Positions 37,911 to 48,789 are shown, counted from the stretch's first letter. The stretch: 64,000 bases of DNA from Adiantum capillus-veneris (GCA_014529385.2 CM043963.1:111136912-111200911); one strand, 5' to 3'. The notes: generated from the sequence alone by a model not told the origin. Translations and numbers: made by a program.

Positions 37911-38714
37911 CATTAGGAGAAATATGAACCCTCTAGGGGCCCTTTGGGATTAAGGTTAATTAGAGGCCAGCCAATAGGAAGAGGGTGGTGGACACACACT
38001 ACAACTAGGAAGAGCTAGGTGTGTCATAGTTTGTCCCCTCTTTCCCTTGGTTTGCCTAGGTCAAAACAACCTTTTAGAGGAGAATACCATGCTCTTACAA
38101 TCCTTTAAAACCTGGAAAAGGAGGTGTGACAGTGAGGTGACAGTTGGAAAAGTGAAGATGACATGATGGTATAATGTAATTTGAATTGGAGAGCGGGGAA
38201 GGGGGAGGGGGGATTCAATCTCAAGCATTAGATCCTTTTTTCATCCAATGGATATCATCAAAAGGCGCCTTTCAACCTCCACCCTTCATCTTGAGTGAGA
38301 TCTAGTGGCTAGGATGGGCTCCCCTCTCTTTAAAATGCGCCTTTTCACCTCCTCCCTTGATCTTGATTGAGATCCAAAGGCCAAGATTGAGCCCCCACTT
38401 CAAATGGCGCCTTTCAACCTCCACCCTTGATCTTGTGCAATATCCAATGGTCAAGATTGCACCCCCACCTCATATGGAGCCTTGCTCTTTTACCCATTAA
38501 CAACTTGCACCTTCCCCTCCAATTAACCAATGGTCCATCTTCCAAGGCCTATTAAATATGGGTCAAAGACCCCACTAGTCAGTTTCTTTTGAAAACTTAC
38601 ATATTCTATCTCAAAACCACTAAGAGGTTTTTTGTGTCCCCTTAACCCCCTACCAATTAGAAACTTAATCGCAAACCTTACAAGGCCCCAAAGAAGTCCA
38701 ATATTTTCCTAATG
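37911..38714. mobile_element. CATTAGG-type inverted-repeat element, copy 2 (804 bp)
   Basis: It starts CATTAGGAGAAATATGAACC and ends TCCAATATTTTCCTAATG. The first and last 33 or so bases form an imperfect inverted repeat that includes AGGGGCCCTTT near the left end and GGCCCCAAAG near the right. The 3' LTR of E is the empty site: GACCTAATTAAAGAAGCAG there against GACCTAATTA, the element, then AAAGAAGCAG here. At most one A in a short A-run could be a target duplication. It has no coding capacity; a tandem array of about 70-bp units fills part of it. Confidence 0.87.
38264..38480. repeat. Tandem array of about 70-bp units inside the inverted-repeat element
   Basis: Units start at GGCGCC (38264), TGCGCC (38336) and GGCGCC (38406), with a partial fourth at GGAGCC (38476), a spacing of 72, 70 and 70 bases. 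Each contains CTTT-CACCTCC-CCCTT-ATCTTG and a TCCAATGG-CAAGAT-like phrase. Confidence 0.85.
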
Positions 38715-39258
38715 AAAGAAGCAGAAGGAAAGCACAAGGCAGGCTAAGCAAATGTATTGGTCAAGCAAGTGTTAAAGCTTCGGATAGCAATTGAAGAGCA
38801 GGAGGAAGTTAAAGTGCAGAGCATAAAGAGCAAGAAGTTGAAGGATAATCAATAATAATTGAGGCTTGATGATTGAGGCAGTGAACTGACTTGAAGCTTG
38901 CAGAATCTAATGGAACTTGAAGCAGATAAAGTGACAAGAGATAATTACCATCACCGTCATCATCTAGAGATTGATTTAGCATTTTGTTAAGTCCGGTGTC
39001 GTTAACGGCCCGGTTAATCCTGTAAACGGGAGCTTAAAATCCTAGTTAGTAGATGATCCAAGTGACGGTGCTATTAACAGCCGGCCTTGGCTAAAGATTA
39101 AGTTGTACTTAGAGCATTAATCAATTAATTGATGATTACGGCGATTTCCAGATTCAGTTGCATCTTTTGTTCTTGTTCTCTCTCTTTCACACCTCCCATA
39201 GCCAGAGGCCCGGCGCCTGCCCAGCTCACGTAGCGAACACATACCCCCCTGACAACTT

Positions 39259-39276
39259 TGGTGAACCTGACACGAA
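39259..39276 (+). promoter_or_regulatory. Element E candidate primer-binding site
   Basis: TGGTGAACCTGACACGAA begins four bases after the 5' LTR end. The position and the TGG start fit a primer site; I cannot name the tRNA. Confidence 0.5.
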
Positions 39277-39298
39277 ACGAGCCACGGTGGGAGGTAAA

Positions 39299-39584
39299 GA
39301 TGGAGATGCCAGAATAGTTAAAGCAGTTTATTGAATATTTCAGTGCCACTGGATTTGATAAAAATCTGGCAGTTGCAGATTTGCCAAAAATGATGGAATT
39401 GGTTCAGGGGTATCTACAAGAAGCAAAAGCCATGCAGATAAAAAAGCAGATTGATGATGCTGTAGAGCTAGCACTTGAGCTAGCACTTGATGCTGTTCAG
39501 GAGCAGTATTATATTTTTCAGGGATATGATCCAGAAGGTTTTATTGCAGGTTACGAAGCTGATATGAAGAGCCGAAATGTCTAG
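39299..39584 (+). pseudogene. Element E protein, N-terminal segment (broken)
   Basis: An ATG at 39299 starts a frame that meets TAG at 39311, then runs open to a TAG at 39582. It reads QFIEYFSATGFDKNLAVADL, then a helical stretch with QIDDAVELALELALDAVQEQ and GYDPEGFIAGYEADMKS. The next frame over continues without a gap (PKCLEDR, then the methionine at 39593), so one nonsense change and one 1-base shift separate this segment from the long frame downstream. Its place directly after the primer site is that of Gag, but no Gag motif is seen. Confidence 0.6.
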
Positions 39585-39592
39585 AAGATCGG

Positions 39593-41248
39593 ATGATTGC
39601 ATCTTTTGAGGAGGTTGTAAACTCGGATTTTATAAAGCAAGTTCAAGAACTGGCAGAAGAATATCCCACACGGTGGGAGTATTTTGCAAAGGAGTTTATT
39701 TACGAAAGCTCAGGGATTCTAGATCGGGAAATAAAGGAGATTACTGAACGAAGTAAGGTTGTCTTCAATAAAGGTGAAGGGGATCAGATGCAGATCCTCA
39801 ACTATGATGAATTCTGGGAGCATATTTTTGCAAGAAGTAAAGCCAAAGAAAATGTTGAGCTGAAAGTAGAAGATTCAGTTCGAGAGGAGCTTATTTTGAG
39901 CAACGAAGAAAAGGTAAACGATGAATTTGATGCTGAAACAGGCTTATATGAATTTTTTCCAAAGATTGCTCGCATGGATGCTACCTCTAATAATGGTTCC
40001 AGTGAAGACATAGACTGTACAGCAAGTGGTTCGCAAGTTGTTGACCTTGACATAGGTTATTCTGAAGGAGTTCATCAAGCATATGCGCCTCTACAGGATA
40101 TTTCTAAAACTATCAGCACTATAGGCGAGCCGGATATCACGTTTGTTGCAATTTGCATAAACAAAGCTATTATATACACAGTAGCTGATGAAGTGACTAG
40201 AATTGTGGACCCAACACAGGATGAGCCCGAGGATATCAATGAACCTATGATTTCTACTAACAATATGCTTGTAGATGTTGCTGTCGCAGAAGAGGATGCC
40301 ATAATCGATGACTTTTTGTCTAGATCTGAAGGAGATATTTGTGGAAATATAGAAGAGATTTCTGATGTGTGTACCTCTTCAGAGGGGGTGCCAAATGAGC
40401 CTTTACAGTGCTATGATGGATTGCTAAGTAACATGCATGCAGATGAGGAAGCAGAGGATGATATGGATGTGTATGAAGATTGCTTAGATCATGCTGATTG
40501 TGAACAGGTTATCGATAGGGATGTTACATGTATGCATGTACATGGGCTACATGAGGAGATAACTCCTACAGTTTTGATTAATGTTGAGACTTCCAAGGGT
40601 GATTTTCCCAAGGATTCTATGGATGAAGATCTACAAGATAAAGCTCTTTTCTATGATCAAGATGAAAACCCAACAGGTAAAAATTCCTCTAATGATACAG
40701 AGCAAGAGACTCCCAAGGTTTTTTGTGATGGCTATGAAGCTAGAGGGAGTGATGATGCTAAATCATCCTTGATACTGCAAAAGGTGCACATGGTTTTTGA
40801 TTTCCTTGGGCAATGTGCCAAATGTATCTGGATTTGGATGTTATTCCTATTGATACTTATGTCAGTGATGGCTTGGCTGCCAGTAAAAGGGAGTCAAGAT
40901 TCTTTAATGCTTTCTGGTAATGAGCTTAAGTTGCCAACAATTTACAGGATGTGGGTGCTGCACTATGCTTCAGGTGAAGCTCTAGTATATTGCGGAGCCC
41001 ATCAATGCTATGTGATCTCAATGGTGTATGATCTAGGGGATTCTAAGGATATTCATAAGAAGATTCAATATGGATGGACATTGATCAGTATGCATAGTAA
41101 TTGCATGCTATTTGAACCAGGGGTAGCATATCTGCACCAGAAATGCTTGATATTGATTGATACAGGAAATGTATGCTCTTGGGGATGTTATGATGCCCCA
41201 ATGTGTGGGAAATTCCTTATTACCCCATTTGATCCTCGGGGTTACTAA
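39593..41248 (+). CDS. Element E internal protein, 551 codons, acidic, one membrane segment, family unknown
   Basis: This is the longest uninterrupted frame in the window. Residues 1-110 are helical and charged (FIKQVQELAEEYPTRWEYFA, EIKEITERSK). Residues 110-390 are strongly acidic, with many Asp/Glu-rich stretches (EEAEDDMDVYEDCLDHADCE). Residues about 410-428 (CIWIWMLFLLILMSVMAWLP) form a single hydrophobic segment of membrane-spanning length. The remaining 120 residues are Cys- and aromatic-rich (YCGAHQCYVISMVYDLG, GNVCSWGCYDAPMCGKFL) and end FDPRGY. An acidic N-terminal part, one membrane segment and a Cys-rich tail recall envelope-like or host membrane proteins in outline only; I recognise no family. 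The start may lie further upstream in the original (frame open to at least 39570). Confidence 0.6.
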   Translation: MIASFEEVVNSDFIKQVQELAEEYPTRWEYFAKEFIYESSGILDREIKEITERSKVVFNKGEGDQMQILNYDEFWEHIFARSKAKENVELKVEDSVREELILSNEEKVNDEFDAETGLYEFFPKIARMDATSNNGSSEDIDCTASGSQVVDLDIGYSEGVHQAYAPLQDISKTISTIGEPDITFVAICINKAIIYTVADEVTRIVDPTQDEPEDINEPMISTNNMLVDVAVAEEDAIIDDFLSRSEGDICGNIEEISDVCTSSEGVPNEPLQCYDGLLSNMHADEEAEDDMDVYEDCLDHADCEQVIDRDVTCMHVHGLHEEITPTVLINVETSKGDFPKDSMDEDLQDKALFYDQDENPTGKNSSNDTEQETPKVFCDGYEARGSDDAKSSLILQKVHMVFDFLGQCAKCIWIWMLFLLILMSVMAWLPVKGSQDSLMLSGNELKLPTIYRMWVLHYASGEALVYCGAHQCYVISMVYDLGDSKDIHKKIQYGWTLISMHSNCMLFEPGVAYLHQKCLILIDTGNVCSWGCYDAPMCGKFLITPFDPRGY

Positions 41249-41834
41249 AGTGCAAGTTGCAGATGCAGAGGATACCAGATGCCTGATGTAACAAGCTACA
41301 TGATGCAAGGTTTTGTTTTCTAGATTATGTTAAGTCAGAAGAGTGTTTGGTTATGCGTTCAATAAGATTACATGGTTGGCTTCCAATTGATTTCTTTGAA
41401 TAATTGATTAAGTATCTTCACATCTTTTGAGTTGGTTCTGCTACCAGAACATGAGGTAAAGGACTTGACGGCCATTCCATGTGCAAACAGAGTAAGGCAT
41501 ACTTGAACTTGATAGGGTTCCTTAAAAAGAGCTTAATGGCCAAGCCGTGTGCATCATTAACTGGAGCACTTGAGTCTTGCAGGGTTCACTAAACAAGTTA
41601 TCCATGATTGAATGCTTTGAAAATACGATAGATGTGGTTCAAAGATTTTTGATGGAAGCTACTTAATGATTAAGCTAGAACATTGATGATAGGGTAAAAG
41701 TCTTATTTCATTTTTCATATGTTTACCAGTTATGTGATTTTGATGGTGGAAAAGAGCTTAAGGTACCTAAAGCAGATGCAGATTGAAGTGCAGTTGGCAC
41801 AGACCGGAGGTTGTACAGGTTCAGAGGGGGTGGA
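41249..41834 (+). promoter_or_regulatory. Element E 3' untranslated stretch and polypurine tract
   Basis: There is no coding frame after the stop. The phrases AGTAAGGCATACTTGAACTTGATAGG and CCGTGTGCATCATTAACTGG-like segments (near 41460-41590) look like a weak local repeat. AGAGGGGGTGGA at 41823-41834 directly precedes the 3' LTR and is the purine tract. Confidence 0.8.
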
Positions 41835-43977
41835 TGTCGTGCAGCTCCGCTTCCATGATAGGAAAAAGAGCAAAGAAATGCAAGATAAGATTCTTTGAAG
41901 CCTACATATTTACAGGGCAGTGACTAGGGCTTGATAACAGGTCAAGTTTAATGATTAATGTATTCCATATGCGGCTTTAAAGTGACAACTGCTTCCTTAA
42001 TGATGCTAAAAATGATTATGCTTTAAGTGAGCACAGATGGGAGATTGTGATCTAGAACTGTAGTGCTTGAAGTGCTCTACCGGCCTATCTTTACGGCTCG
42101 TCGATTGGAGCTACGGTGAAGAAGTTATGGCGCTTTGAAGTTTGAGTTAATGCAGATCCGTACCGGATTGGGCAACTGGAGACGAGGTGACAGAAATGAA
42201 ACGAATGCATGGGCCTGAAGTGCTCACTTTGTGGAGCGCGGCGGTCTTTTCAGATCAGTGATCGGAGTCTCGGTCGCCAAGATATCTGCCTTTAAAGATT
42301 CACCGGGGCTGATTCCGCGCCAGTCCAGTCCGCTCGATCGGAGTGCCATCTGGGATATTTTGGCTCTCGATCAAGTTTTGGAATGCAACAGAGTCTTGTC
42401 CGAAATGTTATCTCATGCAGTGCATTGATAGCAGGGTATATTGCCAGGAGCGGTATTACAATAGTCTACATGTGCGCCAAATGTGGTACAAAAAGTGCTT
42501 GAAGAGATTCGTGTTCGAAATGTGGTCTCTTGGAATGCATTGACTACGGGACTACTCAAGGAACATGTTGTGCTTGTCAATGTGCTTTGTTCGACAAGTG
42601 TATGCCAAATGTGATGCCCTTTACAAAGGCCGCCTGCCCAAAAGCCATTAAAAGGAATGGCCGCCCATTGGACAAAATAAACTAGAGCTTCACTTTTAGT
42701 GTGAAGCCAATAAGGGGAAAAAGAAAATCATGGATAAAAGCATGCAGGCAGCGTAGAGGAGGCACAAGAAAGCGGTTTTCTGCTCGCGCCGACCACTAGA
42801 AGCATCAGATGATGCGGAGCAAGAAACGAAGACTGAGCAGCAGCCCATGGCGAACCCTTTCGGTGCTAGTCCCATCGAATTCTACGCTGGTCGAAATCCC
42901 ACCCTGCCATGTCAGTGACGCTCGGCGCCACTTCTTAAGAGAGGGTACACACTATTATTAGGAGGGAGGCTCTTTTGCTTGCGTGTTGGCAAGAAAACGA
43001 GGAGTTAACGAGGTTTATCAATGAGTGCAGCAAGAGTCGAAGGGCAACGCGGGGAAGAGCTCCATCTCTCTCGCTCTCGTCCTCGAGGCAAGCAAGCTTT
43101 CCTCTCTCCCTCTTGAGCTTGAACATACAAAGCAAGGCGAAGAAGAGCTTAAAGAGATTAAGGAAGGAGACTACGAGGGAAGGAAGAAGAAGGGAAGGGA
43201 GCCTCGAAGCAATAGGAAATCTCTCTCACTCTCTCTCGCTCTCATCCTTGACTAATAAAATAAGCAAGGCTACTCGATTAGTAAAAGAAAGAAGGAACTT
43301 TCTCACTCGAGAGTAAGCAGGCCTCAGCTAGCAAGCCGGCAAGGGAAGATTTGAAGAAGGATACAACTATCTCTCTCTCGTGCTGTGACGCAAAATCAAG
43401 GGGCTCTTTCTCAGCATAAACAAAGGAATTGACCTAATTAAAGAAGCAGAAGGAAAGCACAAGGGAGGCTAAGAAAATGTATTGGTCAAGCAAGTGTTAA
43501 AGCTTCGGATAGCAATTGAAGAGCAGGAGGAAGTTAAAGTGCAGAGCATAAAGAGAAAGAAGTTGAAGGATAATCGATAATAATTGAGGCTTGATGATTG
43601 AGGCAGTGAACTGACTTGAAGCTTGCAGAATCTAATGGAACTTGAAGCAGATAAAGCGACAAGAGATAATTACCATCACCGTCATCAGCTAGAGATTGAT
43701 TTAGCATTTTGTTAAGTCCGGTGTCGTTAACGGCCCGGTTAATCCTTTAAATAGGGAGCTTAAAATCCTAGTTAGCAGATGATCCAAGTGACGGTTCTTT
43801 TAACAACCTGCCTTGGCTAAAGATTAAGTTGTACTTAGAGCATTAATCAATTAATTGATGATTATGGTGATTTCTAGATTCAGTTGCATTTGTTGTTCTT
43901 GTTCTCTCTCTTACACCTCCCACAGCCAGAGGCCCGGTGCCTGCCCGGCTCATGTAGCGAACACATACCCCCCGACA
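41835..43977 (+). repeat. Element E 3' LTR
   Basis: It is 2143 bp, starts TGTCGTGCAGCTCCGC, ends CCCCCCGACA, and is followed by TCGT. It lacks the CATTAGG-type insertion and so records the empty site at about 43436-43445. Confidence 0.93.
42398..42660 (+). pseudogene. PPR gene fragment in the E 3' LTR
   Basis: It reads VRNVISCSALIAGYIA, then IVYMCAKCGTKSA and a stop, with VRNVVSWNALTTGLL in the neighbouring frame and MPNVMPFTKAACPKAI after that. It keeps the canonical Val and Ala at two positions where the 5' LTR copy has Ser and Thr, so it is the less decayed copy. It has the same internal deletion and frameshift as the other copy, so the capture predates this insertion. Confidence 0.78.
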
Positions 43978-43981
43978 TCGT

Positions 43982-44064
43982 GTGTGTAAGGGAGCCGCCA
44001 TGCAGTTAGAAGGGAGCATTAGAGAGAGGGAGTGAGTGTGTGTGTAGGGGGTAGTGCAGGAAGG

Positions 44065-44137
<73 letters not shown>

Positions 44138-44218
44138 TGTATGTGTGTGTGTAGTGAGATGACATGAGAGAGAGAAAGCCTTGGAGTGCAAGAAGTAGAG
44201 AGAGAGAGAGAGAAAGAG

Positions 44219-44265
<47 letters not shown>

Positions 44266-44311
44266 CATTTTTGTAGCGCAAGAAAAGAAAGCGAGAGAGA
44301 GAGTATTGAGC

Positions 44312-44344
<33 letters not shown>

Positions 44345-44400
44345 GCCACTCTCAGCTTTATAAAGATTTAGAGAAAGAGCAACCTATCATAAGCTAGTAC
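43982..44400. repeat. GA and TG microsatellite cluster in element D
   Basis: This is D sequence continuing after E. It is dominated by (GA)n at about 44067-44134 and 44197-44262 and (TG)n at about 44314-44342. Long open frames here are only translations of the repeats. Confidence 0.9.
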
Positions 44401-46380
44401 TAAGTAAATATAAAATAGTTTTTAGCCGATTCAGTGAGATAGGCAACTGCTCTAAAAAGCAATTCGATCTTAATAGTAGGTGATGTAAAATGGTAGAACC
44501 AGTTAAGTCAATATGTAAAACCAAACTTTTATCCTACACGTGGTCTACCAACCAAATATCAGACGATAGGACACCATTTTCGAAACCTGTATTAAGTGCC
44601 CTCAGAATAGTCTACAGCTGGTTCAATAGAATAGGTACTAGAACTAGATAATCAAGGGACTGTCCTCTTACTAAAAAGGACCTTAGCAAAGTAGTGTTAC
44701 AGTAAACCAAAATAACTTTTCAACTTTATAAGATCATTACGGCTCAATTTTTTGTGAATTTCTGGTGGGTGAAAGCATGTTAACTTGTCACGCTTTTTGT
44801 GCTAGTTAGCAGTTTCAAGTTAGCACATCTTCAAAAAGTTGGGCATCCGGTAAATTTTTTACAAATAATATCAAAATTTGTAGGAGGTTGTACATTTGGA
44901 TTCCTTGTTTCAAGTGCTTTCTATTGATATATCATATGTCATAGATCTTGGAGATGTAGCTCAAGTTATTGTACTAGTTAGCATATGTCAATATTGTGCT
45001 AGTTAGCATTGTCCAGGACATGAAAAAGCATGACTGGTTAACATGCTTTCACCCTAGTATATTTTTTTCTTCCTGCAGTATCCTTTCAAGAGTACATTAC
45101 ATCTAGTGAGTAGTTTTTTTACCAAAACATAACATCATCACCCATATATACAATTCCTTTCCTTTAAGTACCATACAATCCTCTTACCTCCGCAGTCAAC
45201 CTCCCTTATACCTGGCAATCTCCCCATTTTTCTTTTTTTCTTTTTTTAAAAATCCGGATTATTTTTCAGAAAAACCAGTTTTACAACACTTTTTACGGCA
45301 GCAAGACATATTACCATCATCATTAAAAAAAAACCAGGTAGTTCTTAGTTTAACTTGAGCCATTCACACTTCTTCCCTTACCAGTAAGAGTCAGATTCCA
45401 GAACCAAGTTATATATATATATTTTTGTTTATTTTACGAAAACAAACACCATTAGTCAAAAGAATAACACTTGCCAGTCTCTAGAGTAAGAGATAATTTC
45501 AGTTTGACACAAGAAAAGGTCAGTATCCAATATGGTCAACGAATCAAAAAACATCCTTTAATTTATTCAAAGTCTCTTCATTCCAAAAATTTGGTACCTG
45601 TATTCTGAGTCTATTCAGTCTGAGGTCAGCACATGTAAAAAATTGTACTCCGACTCCTTAGTTTTACAGCAGACATAGGTTTTCGACATTACATGCACAC
45701 TATTTTTAGCTTATTTTTTTAGATATTTGTGAATTTCTGGCTCTATGTAAAGACCATCGAGACATACATCAAACAGCTGAATAAACCAAGCTAACTTTAC
45801 CTTTTCCAATGCAGTCCGCTCCATAATCATGCCATTAGACATGCTCAAGTCATTTTATTCCATAGCCGACAGTGTTAGACTAATCCCCTCCAAATAAGAT
45901 ATAACATACAAAACCAGTTTTTTCTTTCCCCTTCCACTGATTTCACGGACCCATACCACATAAGTCAAAGCAAAACCATAACTTGCATCGATGACAAAGC
46001 AAGCCAATCTAATATCTCCTCTTACACCTTTTACACATGAAAGCTCAGTATCCGGAAACGATTTAACTGGTTTTTTTTTAAATTTCCCAAAAAACAGTCT
46101 CAGCAAAGCTACACAGTGTTTAAAGAAATTCCCTAGAGCAAGACAGAAAATTTCTGTTAACCTGAAGATTAGGAGACGATGACGCCTCCACAATGGCTTT
46201 CTTCGATTTTTTCAGCATGTTTGAGCCACAGCAACCAGTAGATGGAATACGCACAGTTTTGAACTAACACACGCAGAGAAATGATAACAGAGACGCAGCT
46301 ATGTGAGTATGATAACTCACCTTAGAATTCATGTTTATATAGTTGATGCTCCTCTGCAGGCAGACGAGATAGTTGAGTTG
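44401..46380. other. AT-rich stretch within D with weak minus-strand open frames, unidentified
   Basis: The minus strand has a 112-codon open frame (46193-45855) and, upstream in another frame near 46224, a short ATG segment reading MLKKSKKAIVEASSSPNLQ followed by a GT. Downstream in the frame of the 112-codon ORF, ERTALEKVKLAWFIQLFDVC reads on past a stop. This could be the remains of a small gene or captured exons, or chance; no family is recognised. The phrase GTGAATTTCTGG recurs near 44754 and 45730, hinting at an internal duplication. Confidence 0.3.
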
Positions 46381-46383
46381 GAG

Positions 46384-46466
46384 AGGTTATGCCCACAATC
46401 GAGGACGTCAGTCCTCGATTGTGGGCACAATTGACAGGTTATGCCCACAATCGAGGACGTCAGTCC
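46384..46466. repeat. Perfect 16-bp hairpin plus 31-bp direct repeat
   Basis: GCCCACAATCGAGGAC (46391-46406) pairs perfectly with GTCCTCGATTGTGGGC (46411-46426) around the loop GTCA. The 31 bases 46384-46414 are repeated exactly at 46436-46466, so the left arm of the stem occurs twice and the right arm once. Confidence 0.93.
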
Positions 46467-46689
46467 AGGCACGTACATCAGTATCCCCCATAGCCTAAGA
46501 TCCGGAGGCAGAATTCAGAGGTTTAGCAGGTAAGATTCCACAATATCAGCACCTACTGCTCAATAAAAAATGGGGGGGAAGACTGTCATCACAGACCTTT
46601 CCTCAAAAACCTAAGCAGTGGCGTGCAGTAGATGCAAGAAGGACCACAAGCCACGCTTACAGAAAATCAAAGATTTGTACTGAGACCAA

Positions 46690-47385
46690 ACAATGTGAAG
46701 CCAAGTCGGACAGTCCACCTCCACCTATGGTATAAGATAGCATATATTCCCATGGTCAAAGCCCGGTTTTATCCACTAGAAGCGATTATATTCGGTGTTG
46801 GGTATTTACACCCCAGTAGGTATTTTTATTTGCTATCCTAGCCTGACCTTAAGTTTTAACATTTCCTTAGTGTAAAGCACCTTTCTACACTGTGAGTATA
46901 TGATATTATTTTGGGAAAACTTTCCAAATCATAATAAGTCTCAGGAGTTAATAAACTGTTTTTATTCTAAATGGTTGGTTAAACAAACAAATCTCGAGTA
47001 TCATTTCCAGAGTAAGTGATTTTCAACTATTTTGTTTTAATTTAAATGTAAAGCCCGGTCAGACAGACTACATCACCCCAAGGTAAAATTTAAACAGCAA
47101 TGATTCCCATATTCATACCAAGGTCTCTAGACTCATAGCTAGTAAGTTGTATCAGGTCTCGGGTATATATACACAGTAGGTATTTATACATGCTATCCAT
47201 GCCCTATGCAAGGCTTCCACCCGCACAATAGTGTGAAAAAAACCACCTTTTAAAGTGTGAGAGACAACACCATATTAGGCACACTTTCCTATTTCAAAAA
47301 ATGGTTTTATTAGAGATGGTTGGTCAAATATAAAACCCCAAGTATAGAGTATCATTTCTAAAGTTTGGCATTCTTCATCTATTTT
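46690..47385. repeat. Diverged tandem duplication, about 350-bp unit
   Basis: Two units (about 46690-47040 and 47041-47385) share AAGCC--GTC-GACAG-C-ACATC, then CAGTAGGTATTT, TGCTATCC, CACTTTCC-like and ATGGTTGGT phrases in the same order, followed by GAGTATCATTTC. They differ by many substitutions. No coding frame is shared. Confidence 0.7.
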
Positions 47386-47913
47386 GCATCCTTGGTGTAT
47401 TATGGCCTACTGTCATGACCGGGTTTTTTTCATAGCAACTGCACATCTCTTTATGTCAAATGAATCTATACGTCAAGCAACATTACTCCGTTATGAACAA
47501 CATCTATTCCCGCAGTTAGGAACCTCTGTTTCTCAAACAAAGCGGTGGACATATCAGGATCGAGTGACCAGTGTGACACTTTGGGGTCGTGAACATTTCA
47601 AGAATAATATCCGATTGGTGATGCTTACAGAAGCAGTGGGTCTAGGGACTAAGTATTATTATATCGAGCATTCCATAAAGCCTGGTTAGATCGGCTATAT
47701 CTGCTAGCCCAGTTTCTACCTCCTCAGAAGATTTTCCTATACCGTAGTTATGGTCATCAGCTACGAGGATATTTTAACTGTACTCACCACACTCAGGAGT
47801 ATGGGGTAGCCTTGGCGACTCGTATCGTGCCTTTGGCAGAGAGGCCAAATACTTGCTTCTACTGTGATAGCTGTTTGTGTGATCATGTGATGGGCGACAT
47901 AATAGAGATGTAG
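47384..47913 (+). pseudogene. Unidentified coding-like fragment with one frameshift
   Basis: A 101-codon open frame (47384-47689) is followed one frame over by about 75 further codons ending at the TAG at 47911. A single-base loss near 47675 would account for the shift. The composition looks like real coding sequence, with phrases RQATLLRYEQHLFPQLGTSV, DRVTSVTLWGREHFKNNIRL, DRLYLLAQFLPPQKIFLYRS and a Cys/His cluster CFYCDSCLCDHV that could bind a metal. I do not recognise the family. It may be a captured host-gene exon or a piece of an unknown transposon protein. It lies inside D between a tandem duplication and a TG microsatellite. Confidence 0.4.
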
Positions 47914-47955
47914 CTGCAAAGCTCATTAGCTAAGCTTTTTTTTGTCCCGTGACAT

Positions 47956-47995
<40 letters not shown>

Positions 47996-48767
47996 ACGTG
48001 CTTTGTGTGTAGTGTAAGTAGAGAAAGAGAGAATCGTACTTTAGCACCATTGTTTCAAGGTAATAGAGATAGAAATAGTTCAGACAACAAGAAGGGTGAT
48101 CAAGTCTCTTTTGCAGACAGTTGAGTTACTAGTGTGAGTATTGAAAAGATAGAGAGAGACACAGAGAGAGAGAGAGAGAGAGAGAGTGAAAATTCAAATC
48201 CCATACATGCAAACGTGAAGCCAAAGACGAGGGCAAACCAAAGCGCAACTTAGCAAGCGACGACGGTAGCGGCAATTTGGGCAAAACAAAATTGTGGTTA
48301 CTTAATTGCTAGATAGTTAGAGCAAATAATGATTGTGAAGTTAAATTTCAATATCACTGAAAAATCTGAAAGCAAAAATTTGAGTTTCTTTTAAAAGTTT
48401 TTAGTTTCAAAGTTTTGCATCCTATTTGATAAAATAAAAAATGAAAAATAAAAATGACATATGAATTTTAGTATTAGCATTGGGTTTAAGATTAGAAAAT
48501 AGATTTCTATCAATAAAAATTTCATCTTATTATATCTGTTGTGTCTCAAAAAGACTTATGTGTGTGCGTACATTTGCAAATTAATCAGAATCTGTGGTAA
48601 TCTAAATGTTATAAACATCATTTACATGCTTAAAAAATTCATTAAAAACACTAACACATGGCTAATGTGTTAATGTGTGCTTAGCAAGAAGTTAGGGTAT
48701 TTAGAGGCTAGCTAGGGGGCCGTTTAGGTTGTTGGACTACGTTAATAAGACTTGGAAGGCTTAGTCA
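47914..48767 (+). other. Element D sequence up to the candidate primer site, non-coding
   Basis: It contains (TG)n at about 47957-47993 and (GA)n at about 48150-48186. The stretch ends TTAGTCA before the candidate primer site and may be the end of the D 5' LTR. The missing 3' LTR end prevents a check. Confidence 0.45.
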
Positions 48768-48771
48768 TTTT

Positions 48772-48789
48772 TGGTGCGTCCGTCGAGAG
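48772..48789 (+). promoter_or_regulatory. Element D candidate primer-binding site
   Basis: TGGTGCGTCCGTCGAGAG follows CA-TTTT, the same layout as in element B (CA-TT-TGGTGCC). The tRNA is not assigned. Confidence 0.4.

Larger units (their letters stand above)
36290..39254 (+). repeat. Element E 5' LTR
   Basis: It is collinear with 41835-43977 apart from the 804-bp insertion and small indels. It contains a PPR gene fragment and a purine-rich GGAAGGAAGAAG stretch near 37650. Confidence 0.93.
36290..43977 (+). mobile_element. Element E: LTR retrotransposon with a novel ORF and a PPR fragment in its LTRs
   Basis: Two long LTRs (36290-39254, 2965 bp; 41835-43977, 2143 bp) begin TGTCGTGCAGCTCCGC and end CCCCCGACA or CCCCCTGACA. 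They are flanked by a 4-bp duplication TCGT (36286-36289 and 43978-43981). A purine tract AGAGGGGGTGGA precedes the 3' LTR. The interior is only 2.58 kb and encodes one long protein with no protease, RT, RNase H or integrase, so E must be mobilised in trans. The extra 0.8 kb in the 5' LTR is an inverted-repeat element (37911-38714). Confidence 0.93.
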
